A stretch of 43,276 nt of DNA. It comes from Heterostelium multicystogenum (taxonomy: Eukaryota; Evosea; Eumycetozoa; Acytosteliales; Acytosteliaceae). The stretch's first letter is position 1. The number at the start of each line of letters is the position of its first letter. Shown here one piece after another: positions 1 to 11,313 of the stretch. The notes beneath the pieces are model-generated. The model saw nothing but the letters and a program-made list of their open reading frames with translations, was not told the DNA's origin and did not search any database. The stretch covers positions 1 to 43,276 of the forward strand of contig RCNN01000207.1 in NCBI GenBank assembly GCA_003667245.1, read 5' to 3'. The translations under genes and the position numbers were made by a program.

Positions 1-2692
1 CTGTGGCGCCATTGAACAAGACTCCACCTTGAAATATTGAAACAGAACGCAATATACTGGAGCACATTGCTTCTTCGACATGCGTGGTTTAAGCTTGGAA
101 GGTATGTTTTACCCATTGAAGCCTGCTATTAGTATTAATTGACCAGAGTTTACTTACAACAACTCTCTTCAATTGGTTTTAGTTATTCCTAGGATGTTTA
201 AATGTGGATTCAATTGAAAGAATGGCAACAGGAGATCACATCTCAACGTGCAAACTATTCAAGTTATTGGATGAGCATTATGTTGATCCAAGAAAGGAGA
301 CAGCCGAGTTTGACCCACTATCAAATAATGAAAATGTAACTATCGCATTGTTAGGCAATTTAAGTGAGAATAGAAACTAACGATAACCTCTCATGCATCA
401 TCATATACAGTCACCGTGGAATAAGTTCTTTAGAAATAGAGAGTTACAAAAGACAATCACATTGGATATTGAAAGAACCTATCCAGACAATGATTTCTTC
501 CAAAACAACACAACAAAAGAGGTTTTGTTGATGAACTGTGATCTATTGATGATGATCATGATGATCATGATGTACTAATATTTAAAACATGATTAATTAT
601 CCTTTACTTAGATTATGTGAGAATATTGTTTATTTATTCAAAAGACCAATAGTTCAATATCATATAGACAAGGAATGCATGAATTGTTGGCACCAATGCT
701 CTATCTATTTTCAAGTGAAGCTGACAAGTTTAAGAAGAGCGAGGATGCAGAGAAGAATCCAACACTGAATCGATATAATCTTTCTATGATAAGAATTATC
801 TTGAGCACGATGTATTTACTGTATTCGAGGCATTAATGAGACGCGCTTCCAATTGGTTCGGTGTTACACCCAATCCAGCATCACCTCCCCCACTTGCAGC
901 CAACTCATCAATATCATCCTCATTTTTAAGTATATCCAGTCCTATGTCATCACAATCAATTTCATCATTGTCATCATCATTCAACGTAAAACACTGTAAG
1001 TATCATTGGCAGCAGTGCTGTTCATGGTCAAGATCGTAAACAACGTTGTTTGACTAACGCCTCATCAAGAATGAAGAACAAAAGAAAAGAAGCAACAAGT
1101 TATAAATGAAGCAGTTCAGAAATGTAAAAATATCAACAAATTACTCAAGCAGAAGGATCCAGAGTTACACGCACACCTCGAATCACTTGGCATTGAACCA
1201 CAAATCTATTTGCTGTATGTTATGTTCGACACCGACCTTACTCATCAATCTATTCTCATAGTATACTGACACTCACATTTCTACTGATAGACGTTTGGAT
1301 TAGATTATTGTTTGGTAGAGAGTTTCATTTGGAAGATGTTATTAAAGATGTGGGACTCACTATTTGCATATGGAGAGGATTTTAATTTTAATTGACTACG
1401 TATCTATTTCAATGTTGGTTTATATCAGAGAGCAATGTATGTAAAAAATTATAATTAGATCTTCAGTGTTTCTAAGCCTAACATATACTTATGTCATTTA
1501 AATAGTGCTTTCAAAAGATAACAGTGGTGTATTAAAGAGATTGTTTAAATATCCACCGGTTGAGGATATTTATTTGTTGGTCAATCAGGCATTCAGAATC
1601 AAGGAGAAGTCATGGCCAATTCAATATGAATAATAATTACAACTATCAAAAATCATCAAGCAAGCAACATAAGCAGGTGTTGCTGTTCCTGTCAAACAAT
1701 ACATTCAAATCACCTGAGCAACATGGAAAGAACAGTCCACAGAATATATTCACACCATTTTCATCATTATTGAATGATCCCTTGGGAACTATAGTAAGCC
1801 ACCACCTCAAAGGTTGCAACTTAGCATCCCCAAAATCAACATCTTCCAACCCATCTCCATCTTTGTCTACACCAACTTCCACCAGTGTTGCAACTACACC
1901 AGTCGCTACAAACCAAAGGTAGTTAGCTCAAGCACAACTACATCAATCTATGGTGAATCGCTCTTTGCCAAACCAGCTACAACCGTTTCCACAGATCAAA
2001 AGACTCGATCAACTAATATCAGCTCAAGTGATTTGTTTTGTATCTGCAAAGAAAGACATGGAGCCACTTGGGTCTCTTAACGACCTCTGTCAGTTTTGTC
2101 AACTGCTCGTTCAACTATGAAAACAAGAGATCCAGTGTTGCTGTTACAAGGTATCATCTGTTTCGCCAAAAGCAGCGGTAAACAGTGAGATCAAAAAGAC
2201 TACGTAATATTCAGAAAATACATTGGAAATTCATTGGGTGAAATCATCCCTACTACTTTGCCCAGCTGGTTTCAGTGACAAGTAAGTTTTTTCATGCTTC
2301 ATCATCGATCTTGGCTATAGTAACTAACGTTGCATTTCTTATCCAGTGGCCTCATTGGTTAACCATGACGGATTGATGTTGCAGTTGCTCAAGTCAAACA
2401 AATCAAAGATATGTTGTTAGGTGATCTACCATTACCCGAAAATATTCCCGATTATGATGAATTCGATGCCGATTATAAGAGGATCCATTGAGTTCAAAGT
2501 AAAAAAAACAATATAGATAATAATAGTAGTAATTGTTAATACAATCCCAAGTAATCCAATCAGTCGAACTTCTCTACTTTATCACAATCCCAATCAAGTA
2601 AGTGAAGTAAAAGAGAAAACAAAGAAGAGTAAGAAGATGATATAGTCGAAGCTATTGAATTCTTAAATAGAATAAAAATAGTACTATTTTAA
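1..2692 (+). CDS. TBC-domain RabGAP, TBC1D5-like (5' partial)
   Basis: This is the 3' portion of a Rab GTPase-activating protein; its N-terminus lies outside the window. Exon pieces read SPWNKFF (about 411), then the arginine-finger motif ITLDIER (about 460-480). The glutamine-finger segment SYRQGMHELLAPM follows at about 661-705, then EHDVFTVFEALM, IEPQIYLL and FGREFHLEDVIKMWD. The order and the long insert after FEALM match TBC1D5, a RabGAP of endosome-to-Golgi retrieval and autophagy. Introns are short GT...AG (for example 1215-1290). The C-terminus is Ser/Thr/Pro-rich and probably ends in DDIVEAIEFLNRIKIVLF with stop at 2690-2692. At least three one-base homopolymer insertions (1294-1296, 1344-1346, 1386-1389) break the frame within otherwise conserved sequence. 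The family call is firm; the exon boundaries in the C-terminal third are not. Confidence 0.8.
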
Positions 2693-2773
2693 ATCGCTTA
2701 TGGAATGATGTTAGATTATGAAATTATAAATTGTGAAGCTATTTATTGATTATTTTGTTGTTGGTGATGTGGA

Positions 2774-4030
2774 TCACAAATAGATTCGGTGAAGATCCTT
2801 CAATCTTTCACCAATCATTGGTTCAATATCAACCTTATCTTTGATTTGTTGTTCTGTTTTTCTAATGTAGATGGCTGGCTTTGATGGTGTATGGAATACA
2901 ACCCAGTTCTTATAGTCTGAAAGTAGATTACCAATAACAAGCTGGTGGTGATAGGAGTTTAATGATGTTTGACATTTTGAATCAAGTATATTTATATCGG
3001 TTTTCCAACTTGAATGATACTGTATATGCTTCTGGTGCCCACTCAGCAACAACTAAATTTTAATAGTTTGGGTACAGGATCCATATTTATGGTTAGTCCT
3101 TCATTCTTTGACTGAATCTTATGTACTGGACTGTGAATATTTATAAAGACAAGAGTTAGTATTGTAAATAGTAGTAGACTGCAGGTTGGACTATACATCT
3201 GATCAAGTGGGATATAGAAATCGGAAACAGCTGCGGCTGCAAAAATGATCAAATTTCTCTTTAATATTGAAAGCTCGATAGTTGCTGCTCTGAGATAGTA
3301 TAGATATTCACCTACAGTCTCGAAGTGAACCCTTAAAAGTCTACCAGAGTCAATGTACTAATTGCAACATTAGAGTTAGAAACTTATACTGGAGATAAAA
3401 TATATTAATCATAACTTACTGATTTCCATTTCATGAAAAGGTTAGATACTTGTTCTTTATAGACATCACTAACATAGGCAAGATGTTGATCAGGGTTGTA
3501 TGAAAGGAATGTAAAAAAGTTGGTATCATGAAGCATCAGATGTCTAATGAATGGTTGAAGTGAATTCTTTCCTATAGAGAAACAATACATGATATCCATG
3601 TTCCAAAAAGAATCTAATAAAGAAGTACAATCATCGACCAACGATTATTATGATCATCAATTAGGATGTTCATCGATATTGAATAATGAATGGGTGATAT
3701 TTACTCAGCAGTTGCAGCACCTCTACCACCACCACTAAAGTTATCTAAATATCTAACCATGTTCTTCTCGATTGGTACGATAGTTCCACCAGACTGTATT
3801 GGTATAGATTAGATGATTAAGAAGAATTAGGGTCAATCTATGTCTTCTCATCGTGTCATCATGATCTATTTAATAGATGCATACAGTTATTAATATTGTC
3901 TTTGAATTTGAAGATTACATTGCTTGGGCAAATGCTTGTATATTCTTAAAATTCTCATCATAGTCAGTCGATAGGATACAGATTTAATAGAATTTAGACA
4001 CATTTTCTGGCAATGAATCTAATGAATATC
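2774..4030 (-). CDS. PPCS: Phosphopantothenoylcysteine synthetase (PPCS)
   Basis: The eukaryotic coenzyme A pathway enzyme that condenses 4'-phosphopantothenate with cysteine, in the cytosol. Reading on the minus strand, exons give [20 protein letters not shown] (about 3790-3730), then [15 protein letters not shown] and [10 protein letters not shown]. Next come [14 protein letters not shown] (about 3240-3195), [19 protein letters not shown], and [20 protein letters not shown] leading to a VIGNLL strand. This is the canonical PPCS order, including the conserved SGGT nucleotide loop, the DNFS segment and AAAVSDF. Introns of 50-110 nt separate them (for example the one ending just before EFFLEHG). 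One extra A in the coding strand (3568-3570) shifts the frame between YRK and NSLQ. The first exon ([12 protein letters not shown], near 3940) is visible but the start codon is not certain. Stop is at 2774. Confidence 0.85.
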
Positions 4031-4477
4031 TATCTTTTGAGTTATCTTTTATATTTATATCTATTTATTATTTTTTTATGTGATTGATTGTGATTGTTTG
4101 ATTGAATGAATGAATGACTTGTGTATATTTTATACATGTGATAAAAATTGTTGTTGCATCATAAAAAAGGTAATAATTCGGAAATTAGAAAAGTGGGACA
4201 CACGAACTTGCAAAATCCCAATAAAAACATTCATTTCTATTTAAGGTAAGCTTTAATGTTTTTTCTTTAATTTAGAGATTACCAATTCATTTCTAATTTT
4301 TCATCTAATATATATAATGTTATAAATGAGTGATAAATGATGTAATAGATTCCAAAAAAAACAATAAAAACATTTTATTGCAAACTTGTATTATCTGGAT
4401 TTTTTTTGTAAATAGGAAACCCATTTCCAGAAAAGATATTGTAAAAATTAAATTTAAAAACAATATCGTTTCTTTTT
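4031..4477. other. Intergenic spacer
   Basis: AT-rich spacer between divergent genes (PPCS on minus, B-box/Kelch on plus), so it probably holds both promoters. I see only homopolymer A/T runs and no convincing structure or coding signal. A 65-codon open frame at 4330-4524 has no family features. Confidence 0.5.
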
Positions 4478-6719
4478 TTGGGAGGAATGGCAAAAAATGT
4501 TATAGTCGGTTGGTTGATTATTAATCTGATGAGGAATATTAAAGATATGATCCCGCAACAACTAGATCAACTACTAGATCAACAACAACAACAACCACAA
4601 CAGCAAACATGCATAGCTCATAATAGACAACTTGAATTTATTTGTTTTGATTGTAATCATTTATTATGTTCTATTTGGTATAACTAATCATCGAACTCAT
4701 CAGTTCGATCATATCTTTAATATCAAACAATCTATTTACAATAGTAATGCTTATAGCTATTATCACACCAATGATACTCCACTGATCACAATCAATAATG
4801 TACAACAACAACAAAGTCAGTTGCTGGTACAATCACAATCACCACAACACAGAATAATAATATCAATAACAACAACTACGTTTACTCGCGAATCAATGAC
4901 ATTTGGACATCAATCAAATCAAAGTCTGACTCATTCCAAAAGTTAAGATCAACCGAAGCCTCTATATCCGAGCATTTCAAGCAACTTCATGATTTCCTTG
5001 ACTCGGAGGAACAGCAAATAAAGATGCCTCTGCTTGATGATAAAGCGTCAATTAAAGAAAAAGTACAATTTGGCATCAATGAGCTGAAGTCATTGATCGA
5101 GATTATCAACATAACAAGCAAAAAAGTATGGCAGCCGCAGTAACAACAGTCCTTCAGCCCGAAAGCAATGAAGAAGATGACCTGTTTGATCGAACAGATA
5201 TCGAGTCTATCATCGATTCAATTCTGTTATCGAATTCAGTGAATCAGTTTATCAACGATAACAGTGAAACTCTATTTTGTTATCAACAAGTCTGACAATG
5301 CTGATGAGAATGGAACAGCTACTAATAACAATGGTAGCAGTGATAAAGATGATTATTCAATTCTCCAGCTCATTCAACAACATAATAGACAATTTAAAAC
5401 AAATGATATATTAAATAATAATGGAAATAATTGTAATAATAATAACAGTAATAATAATAATAATAACAATAATAATATTATAAATAATAATAGTAGTAAT
5501 AGTAGTCCAAATATGTCACCTATGTCACTTCGCTCAACACGATCAGTTTTGTTGTCATCTTCGTCATCTTCATCATCCTCACTAATGTCATCACTCAATC
5601 ATTCTTCAGCTTCAATACATTTCCATACAAGCAGCCAATCGATCTTTAGAGAGCAACAGCAGCCATCTTTTCAACAACAACCAGTAGAGCAATATTCTTA
5701 TAAGTTAGTGATAAACCAACAGTTGGTCAACCAAATTAAACAAAATATACAGTTGTCAATCAATTTGGTTGACTTGGCACATCCATCAGCGAGTACCAAT
5801 AAAAGACAATTGAGTCTTTCTCAATCATCGTTTGGGCTTCAACAACTCTTTGGATCTCCGAGTGGAAACCATCATTCAATGTCTTATATATTCACTGTAG
5901 ACTGCAATAACGAAGCCATGCTCTATAACCTAACCAACAGCGAAGTAGAGCTGCTTGATATCCGTTCTCACGGAGCTTGTACATTCAACTCAATGGTTAC
6001 ACTCAATGATTACATCTACACCTTTGGTGGAAACGACTATACGAGCAGATACCAGCGATACTCAATCAAGTCGAAATCAATTGATGTGGAGGGCGACATT
6101 GTTGGAATTGAGGGTGGCAAAGATATTAGTGTTTGTTTCGATGGAGAAGAGCATATCTATCTTCTCAATGGATACAAACGATCAACGCTGGTTATCTCTC
6201 GTTTCAATGTACACAATATGCTGTTTACAAGATATCATGAAGTGAGGGATCCTGTCCCTTGCCAAAACACAGGTTCTCTCTTCTTCTACAAGGGTCTGAT
6301 CTACACGATTGGATACAACACCAACAAGATTATTACATTTGATCCGCTCACTAAGCAGATTTCAATTTTCTTGGAGACAAAGGAACTGTCCAATTCCACA
6401 GCACATTGTCATGACGACAATGGAAATATCTATATACATTCCGACGACAATCGCTTTTTTACGATCAACCTGAATACGAGGGAGTTGCTTCATCTGAAGC
6501 ACCTTGACATACATTTTAAAAAACTTTTGCTCCTTGGTCTACTATCGTGAGCATGGCCATATCTACCTCATGGGTGGAAAACACTATGGAAACCACCGAT
6601 ACTCGATTGAATCCAACAAATGGCAACCTGTTTTTCAAGGATACTCATTCCGATCGACGTACATGTGGCTCCACCTTTTACTCGATAAATACAACTACCT
6701 ATTGAATATTCAGGACTGA
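4478..6719 (+). CDS. B-box zinc finger / Kelch-like beta-propeller protein
   Basis: A dictyostelid-type fusion. The N-terminus has a B-box: CIAHNRQLEFICFDC, then LLCSIC, then NHRTHQFDH, giving the C-x2-H, C-x2-C, C-x2-C, H-x2-H ligand pattern. The last cysteine needs removal of one extra G at 4677-4678. A helical stretch follows (LRSTEASISEHFKQLHDFLD, KEKVQFGINELKSLIEII), then poly-Asn and Ser-rich linkers (5430-5620). A C-terminal region of Kelch-like repeats starts near 5880: YIYTFGGNDYTSRYQRYSI, HIYLLNGYKRSTLVISRF, LIYTIGYNTNKIITFDP, NIYIHSDDNRFFTINL, HIYLMGGKHYGNHRYSIESN. It is probably a cytoplasmic scaffold, but the role is unknown. Frame breaks occur near 5110, 5262 and 6515. The stop is 6705 or 6719 depending on frame. 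The true start may be 4478, 4487 or 4528. Confidence 0.72.
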
Positions 6720-6957
6720 AAATAGTAGATGACAAATATTGTATAATATTCAAATGATGAGTTTATTTATTAATTAATAAATGATGAATTTAATCATATT
6801 TCCTTATTTATAAATAATGAATATCTTGTGTGTGGTTTGTATATCTGGACTTTGGTACAGGGCGTGGGGTTTTGGTGTTTGTTTTGAAATTTCCATATCT
6901 TGGCCTACTATGAATAATGGATGGTCTATAGTTGTCTTGTTATTCTAGGGTATTGCT

Positions 6958-7555
6958 TTAGGCAGTGGAAATGGTAATTCCAGTTGCTTCGTGATATTTC
7001 TTTACTAATACTTTCTTATATTCTTCTTGGTTCTCTCCAGATCGATGCTGCGTAGCTGTTCAATGGTGAATCGTTGTTTGGCTCACCAAGGAGTGATTGA
7101 ATTGAAAGTAAAAGGGTACGAACATTATAGATGGGTGACCACTTCTCCTTAAGGATGTCGAGGCAAATTGCTCCTTGTTGGTCTACATTTGGATGGAAAC
7201 AGCTTGTTTCAAACTTAACAGTTGGTGGCTTGAAAGGATAGTCAGTTGGGAACTTGAGTGACATCTTAAACTCCATTCCTTCATAGACTGTACCAACTGC
7301 ACCTTGAATATTTCCTACCCAATTGAACATATTGTCACCATCTGGAAAAGCTGAAATACCTGGACTATTTGCCATCTACAAAAAAAATAACAAACAAAAA
7401 GATATATATAATATAGATAATAATACAACGACTCATTAGTTTTTTTTTTTTATAACAGCCATTATTAAGGTTGGATAGTTTTATGTACATACCATTAAAG
7501 CCATCAACTCAGACTGTAGACGTTTGGTAACTGAGTGAGAATCTGTTTTAGACAT
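6958..7555 (-). CDS. UBE2C: Ubiquitin-conjugating enzyme E2 C (UbcH10-like)
   Basis: The E2 that works with the anaphase-promoting complex to start ubiquitin chains on mitotic substrates. Exon 1 (7493-7555) encodes [20 protein letters not shown] and the final Met. A 117-nt intron (7376-7492) ends in a T-rich tract and TAG. Exon 2 continues with [16 protein letters not shown], then [20 protein letters not shown] (HPN motif and catalytic Cys in ICLD), then [16 protein letters not shown]. It then appears to stop early (WREPRRI, 7016). One extra T on the plus strand at 7036 explains this. Without it the frame reads [20 protein letters not shown] and ends at 6958-6960, restoring the normal C-terminal helix. 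The family call is very strong, and the match to UBE2C over other E2s rests on the GISAFP and [11 protein letters not shown] segments. Confidence 0.9.
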
Positions 7556-7769
7556 TTCGATATTCTTTTATATCTTTGTTATACAAATAATAATATTAAT
7601 AATAATAATAATAGAAGAAATTCCTGTTTATATTTAGAGTAAGTTAATATACAATGAAATAAAAGATAGTTTGGAGTTTTGATTTATATATTCTAGTGTA
7701 AATGAACTCCCAAGTTTTTTCAAACAACCCGCCATTTTGTCTAATTTCAAATTTTCAAATTTAAATTCT

Positions 7770-7849
7770 CAAACATGATACACAAGTTCTAATTTCACTC
7801 TAAAAATATATTTAGGGTTCTCCTGCTAAGAACTTATGTATCATGTTTG
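7770..7849. repeat. 21-bp inverted repeat with 38-nt loop
   Basis: Left arm 7770-7790 and right arm 7829-7849 are reverse complements at 20 of 21 positions; the arm begins CAAACATGATAC. They could form a hairpin in the spacer upstream of the UBE2C gene. Function unknown: it may be a small foldback element or a regulatory structure. Confidence 0.75.
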
Positions 7850-8105
7850 TTTCAACGTTTTTCACATCGCCAATCAAGACATGTTAATCAAATCACCAAG
7901 TTGTCTGATTTAAAATAACTATACTATTTATTTTGTGCAAACAATATAATTGTTAAAAATGTTTAAATAAATAAGAATATAGAAAATAGTAGGTTGAATC
8001 AAATGTAACAATACTGCATTTCGAGATAGAATAATGAGTCTTAGGATATTTCAATCAAATAACACATTTCGAGCACTTCCCAGAAACATTAATATGTATT
8101 TCTAA

Positions 8106-8210
8106 CATTTTATGATTTCTTGATTTTTTTCAGAAAATTATTCAAAAAATCAAGAAAATCATACATAAAATGTATATTTTCTGAAAAATAAAAAAAAAAT
8201 ATACATTTTA
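8106..8210. repeat. Two overlapping inverted repeats (tandem hairpins)
   Basis: Arms 8106-8130 and 8144-8172 are imperfect reverse complements (ATTTCTTGATTTTTT against AAAAAATCAAGAAAAT). Arms 8166-8180 and 8196-8210 are perfect 15-nt complements (TAAAATGTATATTTT). The right arm of the first overlaps the left arm of the second, so only one could form at a time. It sits just upstream of the ankyrin gene. Confidence 0.6.
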
Positions 8211-8290
8211 TGTTTTGTTTTTGTTCAAGACTCTGCAGTCTATCTTTTTTGAGAGCAATATCTGATACCTATTATTTATTCAAACGAAAC

Positions 8291-10297
8291 ATGGAAAACA
8301 ACAAAAATAATAATAATAGCTCATTAATATTTCAAAAAATACTATTAAATAAATATATTTTCAATAAGATTATTAAATGTATACCTGAAATACATCGACT
8401 CTTGTTTTTTGGACAAGGTATTCGTTTTCTGAATTGGAATCAAGTCACCAAATGTATCCCTACATTAATGGAATATGGATATCTAGAAGAGTTGAAGCTG
8501 CTTGTCAATGAGCATATGGTTCATCACGAGAAATCTATGAATTTATTCTATCAAAATATCTATTGCTCTCTGTGGAGACCTATCGCAAGAGGTGACATTG
8601 CGATGCTTTGTTTTATACACTCGATCTCTAGAGACAAGAGTTGGAGTGACAATTGATGTATATTGCAACCAAGCACAATCAAATAGAGTCTGTTCGTTTT
8701 CTGCTTGAAAATAGAGATGATCAGGATCTGAAGAATGCTCTGGTTGAAGCAACTATAGCTTCAAGAGAAGAGATCTTTGGTCTTATCTATGAGAAAGCGA
8801 AAAATTCATTAAGCCCTAACTTCTTAATGGAGGCTCTAAACAAGCATGGAAGTCTCGAAATTCTTAAATTGCTCAAGAATCTTGAGCTCTCAAAGTCATG
8901 GCTTGATTCTGCCTCACATTATAAGCGTCTAAATTTTATTGACTATATGCTCACTGAACACTATCCAAAGTACAACAATCACATTTGCTTCATCAATCTC
9001 ATAAGCAAAATGACCTTGGCAACAGTGGCTGAGCATGGAAGCTTAGATTTATTTAATATATAATGTATTATAAAACAGATTCAGTTGGGCTATATTACGC
9101 AATAGAAAGAGCAACTGCCAATGGAAGGTTTAGATGTTCTAATGTGGATACATACCAAGAGGCCCGATTTTATGTTTAGTCATCGTGCAATGGATTTGGC
9201 AGCCGAGAAGGGTCAATTAGAAACTGTGAAGTGGCTTCACATGAATCGAACTGAAGGATGCAGCACTAATGCATTGGACTTGGCATCGAGGAGAGGACAT
9301 CTAGATATTGTTGAATTCTTACATACGAATAGAACCGAGGGATGTACATCTAGAGCAATTGACTATGCTATGCAGGGAAACCATGAAAAACATTGTAAGG
9401 TTCCTCTACCAGAATCGAAGCGAAGGATGTTCACCAATAGTAATTAAGCATGCAGCATCAAATGGAAACATTGATCTACTTCGATTTATCAAAGAGAACA
9501 TCAGCAGCTGCAAAGAATTGAATACCGTAAAACCACTACTTGAAGCATATTCAGCCTCTGTCTTACGTGGACATTATGGAACCTGGTGCTTCCTTTGAAT
9601 ACTACCCACTCTGATAATAAGAGCAATTATACAAGTTTCTTTGTATTACTAATTTTTCAATGCACTACGAAGAGGGTACGTTGATATCGCCCACCATTTT
9701 GCAGAGGCCATCCATTGGTGTTTAGAGTCTATCAGCACTCCGGCTCACGTCAAGTCGATTGTCAAATGTGGGCATGTGGATAGTGTAAGATTTCTCTATG
9801 AAAACACAAGCTCTGAAAGCCATGCCCAAATGTTCACTGTGCAATGCCTCAATGTGGCAGTGCTAAAGGGCCACATTGAAATAGTAAAATTCTTCCACCA
9901 ATTCGGTCTCATCAACGGTTCCTGGCGCCTAAGAAACGAAACAAGAATACTCCAGAATGCTACCATCCACAATCACTCCAATCATTCAATATCTAACCGA
10001 GTACAACATCCTCTTTATAAAAAATGATTGCACCTGTTGCAGTTGTTGTTGCACTCCACAACCTCAACTACAACACCTGAGCTACTTGCTCCCGCATTTT
10101 GTATCAAACGCACAAAACTTGAGTGGTATCTACAAGAAGAAACTTGTCATCTTCCATTTCCAAATAGTTAAAAATCGACAATCAACTCAAAAATCGGAGT
10201 GACATCATTGACCTTTTCAAACAGTAAAACCTTAGTATCGGTAGACATTATATTGCATCTGCAAAAACCACATTTTAACCCACCCCAGTACCAATAA
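8291..10297 (+). CDS. Ankyrin-repeat protein of the dictyostelid NRTEGC type
   Basis: A long helical repeat protein. It begins MENNKNNNNSS, then has an N-terminal family segment (FQKILLNKYIFNKIIKCIPE), followed by degenerate repeats (IATKHNQIESVRFLLENR, ALNKHGSLEILKLLKN). The clearest part is a tandem array of about 34 residues per unit: AMDLAAEKGQLETVKWLHMN, ALDLASRRGHLDIVEFLHTN, AASNGNIDLLRFIKE, each pair joined by an NRTEGCS-like linker. Further repeats (IVKCGHVDSVRFLYEN, AVLKGHIEIVKFFHQF) lead to a C-terminus ending DIILHLQKPHFNPPQYQ, stop 10295-10297. Ankyrin arrays bind proteins; the partner is unknown. The frame is interrupted near 8655, 9055, 9129-9131 (TTT for TT), 9375, 9590, 9950 and 10220. 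A decayed copy of the 3' end lies at 14310-14757, so true pseudogenisation cannot be excluded here either. Confidence 0.7.
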
Positions 10298-10395
10298 CAT
10301 TTTAAATTAAAGGTTCGAACAAATAAGTACCCGACTATCGAATTATCTTTGTCATTAAAAGATAAAAAATACTAATTTTGAAATTAACATTTGAT

Positions 10396-11313
10396 TTATG
10401 ATTCTCTTCTATAATTGGACAGTTGATAAAGAAATAGTAATTCATTATTACTAAGTTCAATAAACTTATCATAGGTTTCTCCTTGAGAAAGATCTGGGAG
10501 GCGCACCTCTAATATACCATTTTCATCTGGAGTTCTGAGAGTTTTTTCGCCTTGTCTTGTGGGACAATTGACATGAATTGATGCAAATTCTTAGATGTAT
10601 ATTTTATCTCTATAGAGTATTTAGCTTCGCTTGAAGTTTTCATAATACATTTGTGGAGGGTGTAAATTTCAGTGGGACCAATTTTCAAGCGAGGAGCAAA
10701 TACCACAACCAAACTGGTAAACTGAAGAATAGAAACACTTTGGTGATAATTTCCAACTCTAAAGAAGTAGTTTTTAGCCTTTCTTCAAAGTTATTGGGTT
10801 TATCTTCCACATTATATCTATTGGAGGTTCAGCAATTGGATCTGTTTTGAGAGCTTGTTCTAGAAGTTCTCTTCCATTGTCTCTCGATCTTTTTTTCTTT
10901 GGATGGGCTACTTCCACCGAAAGTTCTGTATTATTAGTTTCACTGGAAAAATCTTCAGAATCTGAATTATCGATCTCTTTCTTTCTTTTCTTTAAACTTC
11001 CGCTTTTTCATTCGAGTTTTTAATTGTACTCTCCACTAAAAAATTTAAAATTTAGTTAACTATTCATGTATTTACGAAATAAAATAAATACATACTTTCT
11101 ATTTCTAGTAATATTTTAGATAGAAATGGTATAAATTTGATCTGATCCTGATGAGGATAACTGGGTTTTTTTTTCATTTAACTTTGAAACCAATTCCCCA
11201 ACAACTTTGTTGGTTTGAAGATATTTGATAGCCTGATTCTTGATATAAAACTGATTCTGCTTTTGATTGAGACATTTCATCTTCAATATCTTCCTTAGAT
11301 TTTCTTGATCCAT
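10396..11313 (-). CDS. Hypothetical lysine-rich, probably nuclear protein
   Basis: I do not recognise the family. Exon 1 starts MDQENLRKILKMKCLNQKQN (11313) and reads through QAIKYLQTNKVVGELVSKLN to FLSKILLEIE. An intron (GTATGTATTT...TTTTTTAG, about 11023-11096) follows. The next exon has ESTIKNSNEKAE, an acidic Ser-rich patch (EIDNSDSEDFSSETN) and a basic cluster HPKKKRSRD that resembles a nuclear localisation signal. After that come ELLEQALKTDPIAEPPIDIM, FAPRLKIGPTEIYTLHKCIM, ILEVRLPDLSQGETYDKFIE and SNNELLFLYQLSNYRRES, stop 10396-10398. At least three frame shifts join these blocks. It converges on the ankyrin gene with about 100 nt between the stops. Nuclear location is inferred only from the basic cluster. 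Confidence 0.5.

Noticed and set aside
4330..4524. 65-codon plus-strand frame before the B-box gene
   Set aside because: Lys/Asn/Ile-rich translation of AT-rich leader; no motif.
5374..5598. Minus-strand frame with a poly-Leu stretch that looks like a membrane segment
   Set aside because: Antisense of AAT/AAC (poly-Asn) repeats in the B-box/Kelch gene.
10312..10321. GGTTCGAAC resembling a tRNA T-loop
   Set aside because: No acceptor stem, D-loop or anticodon arm in the flanking 70 nt.
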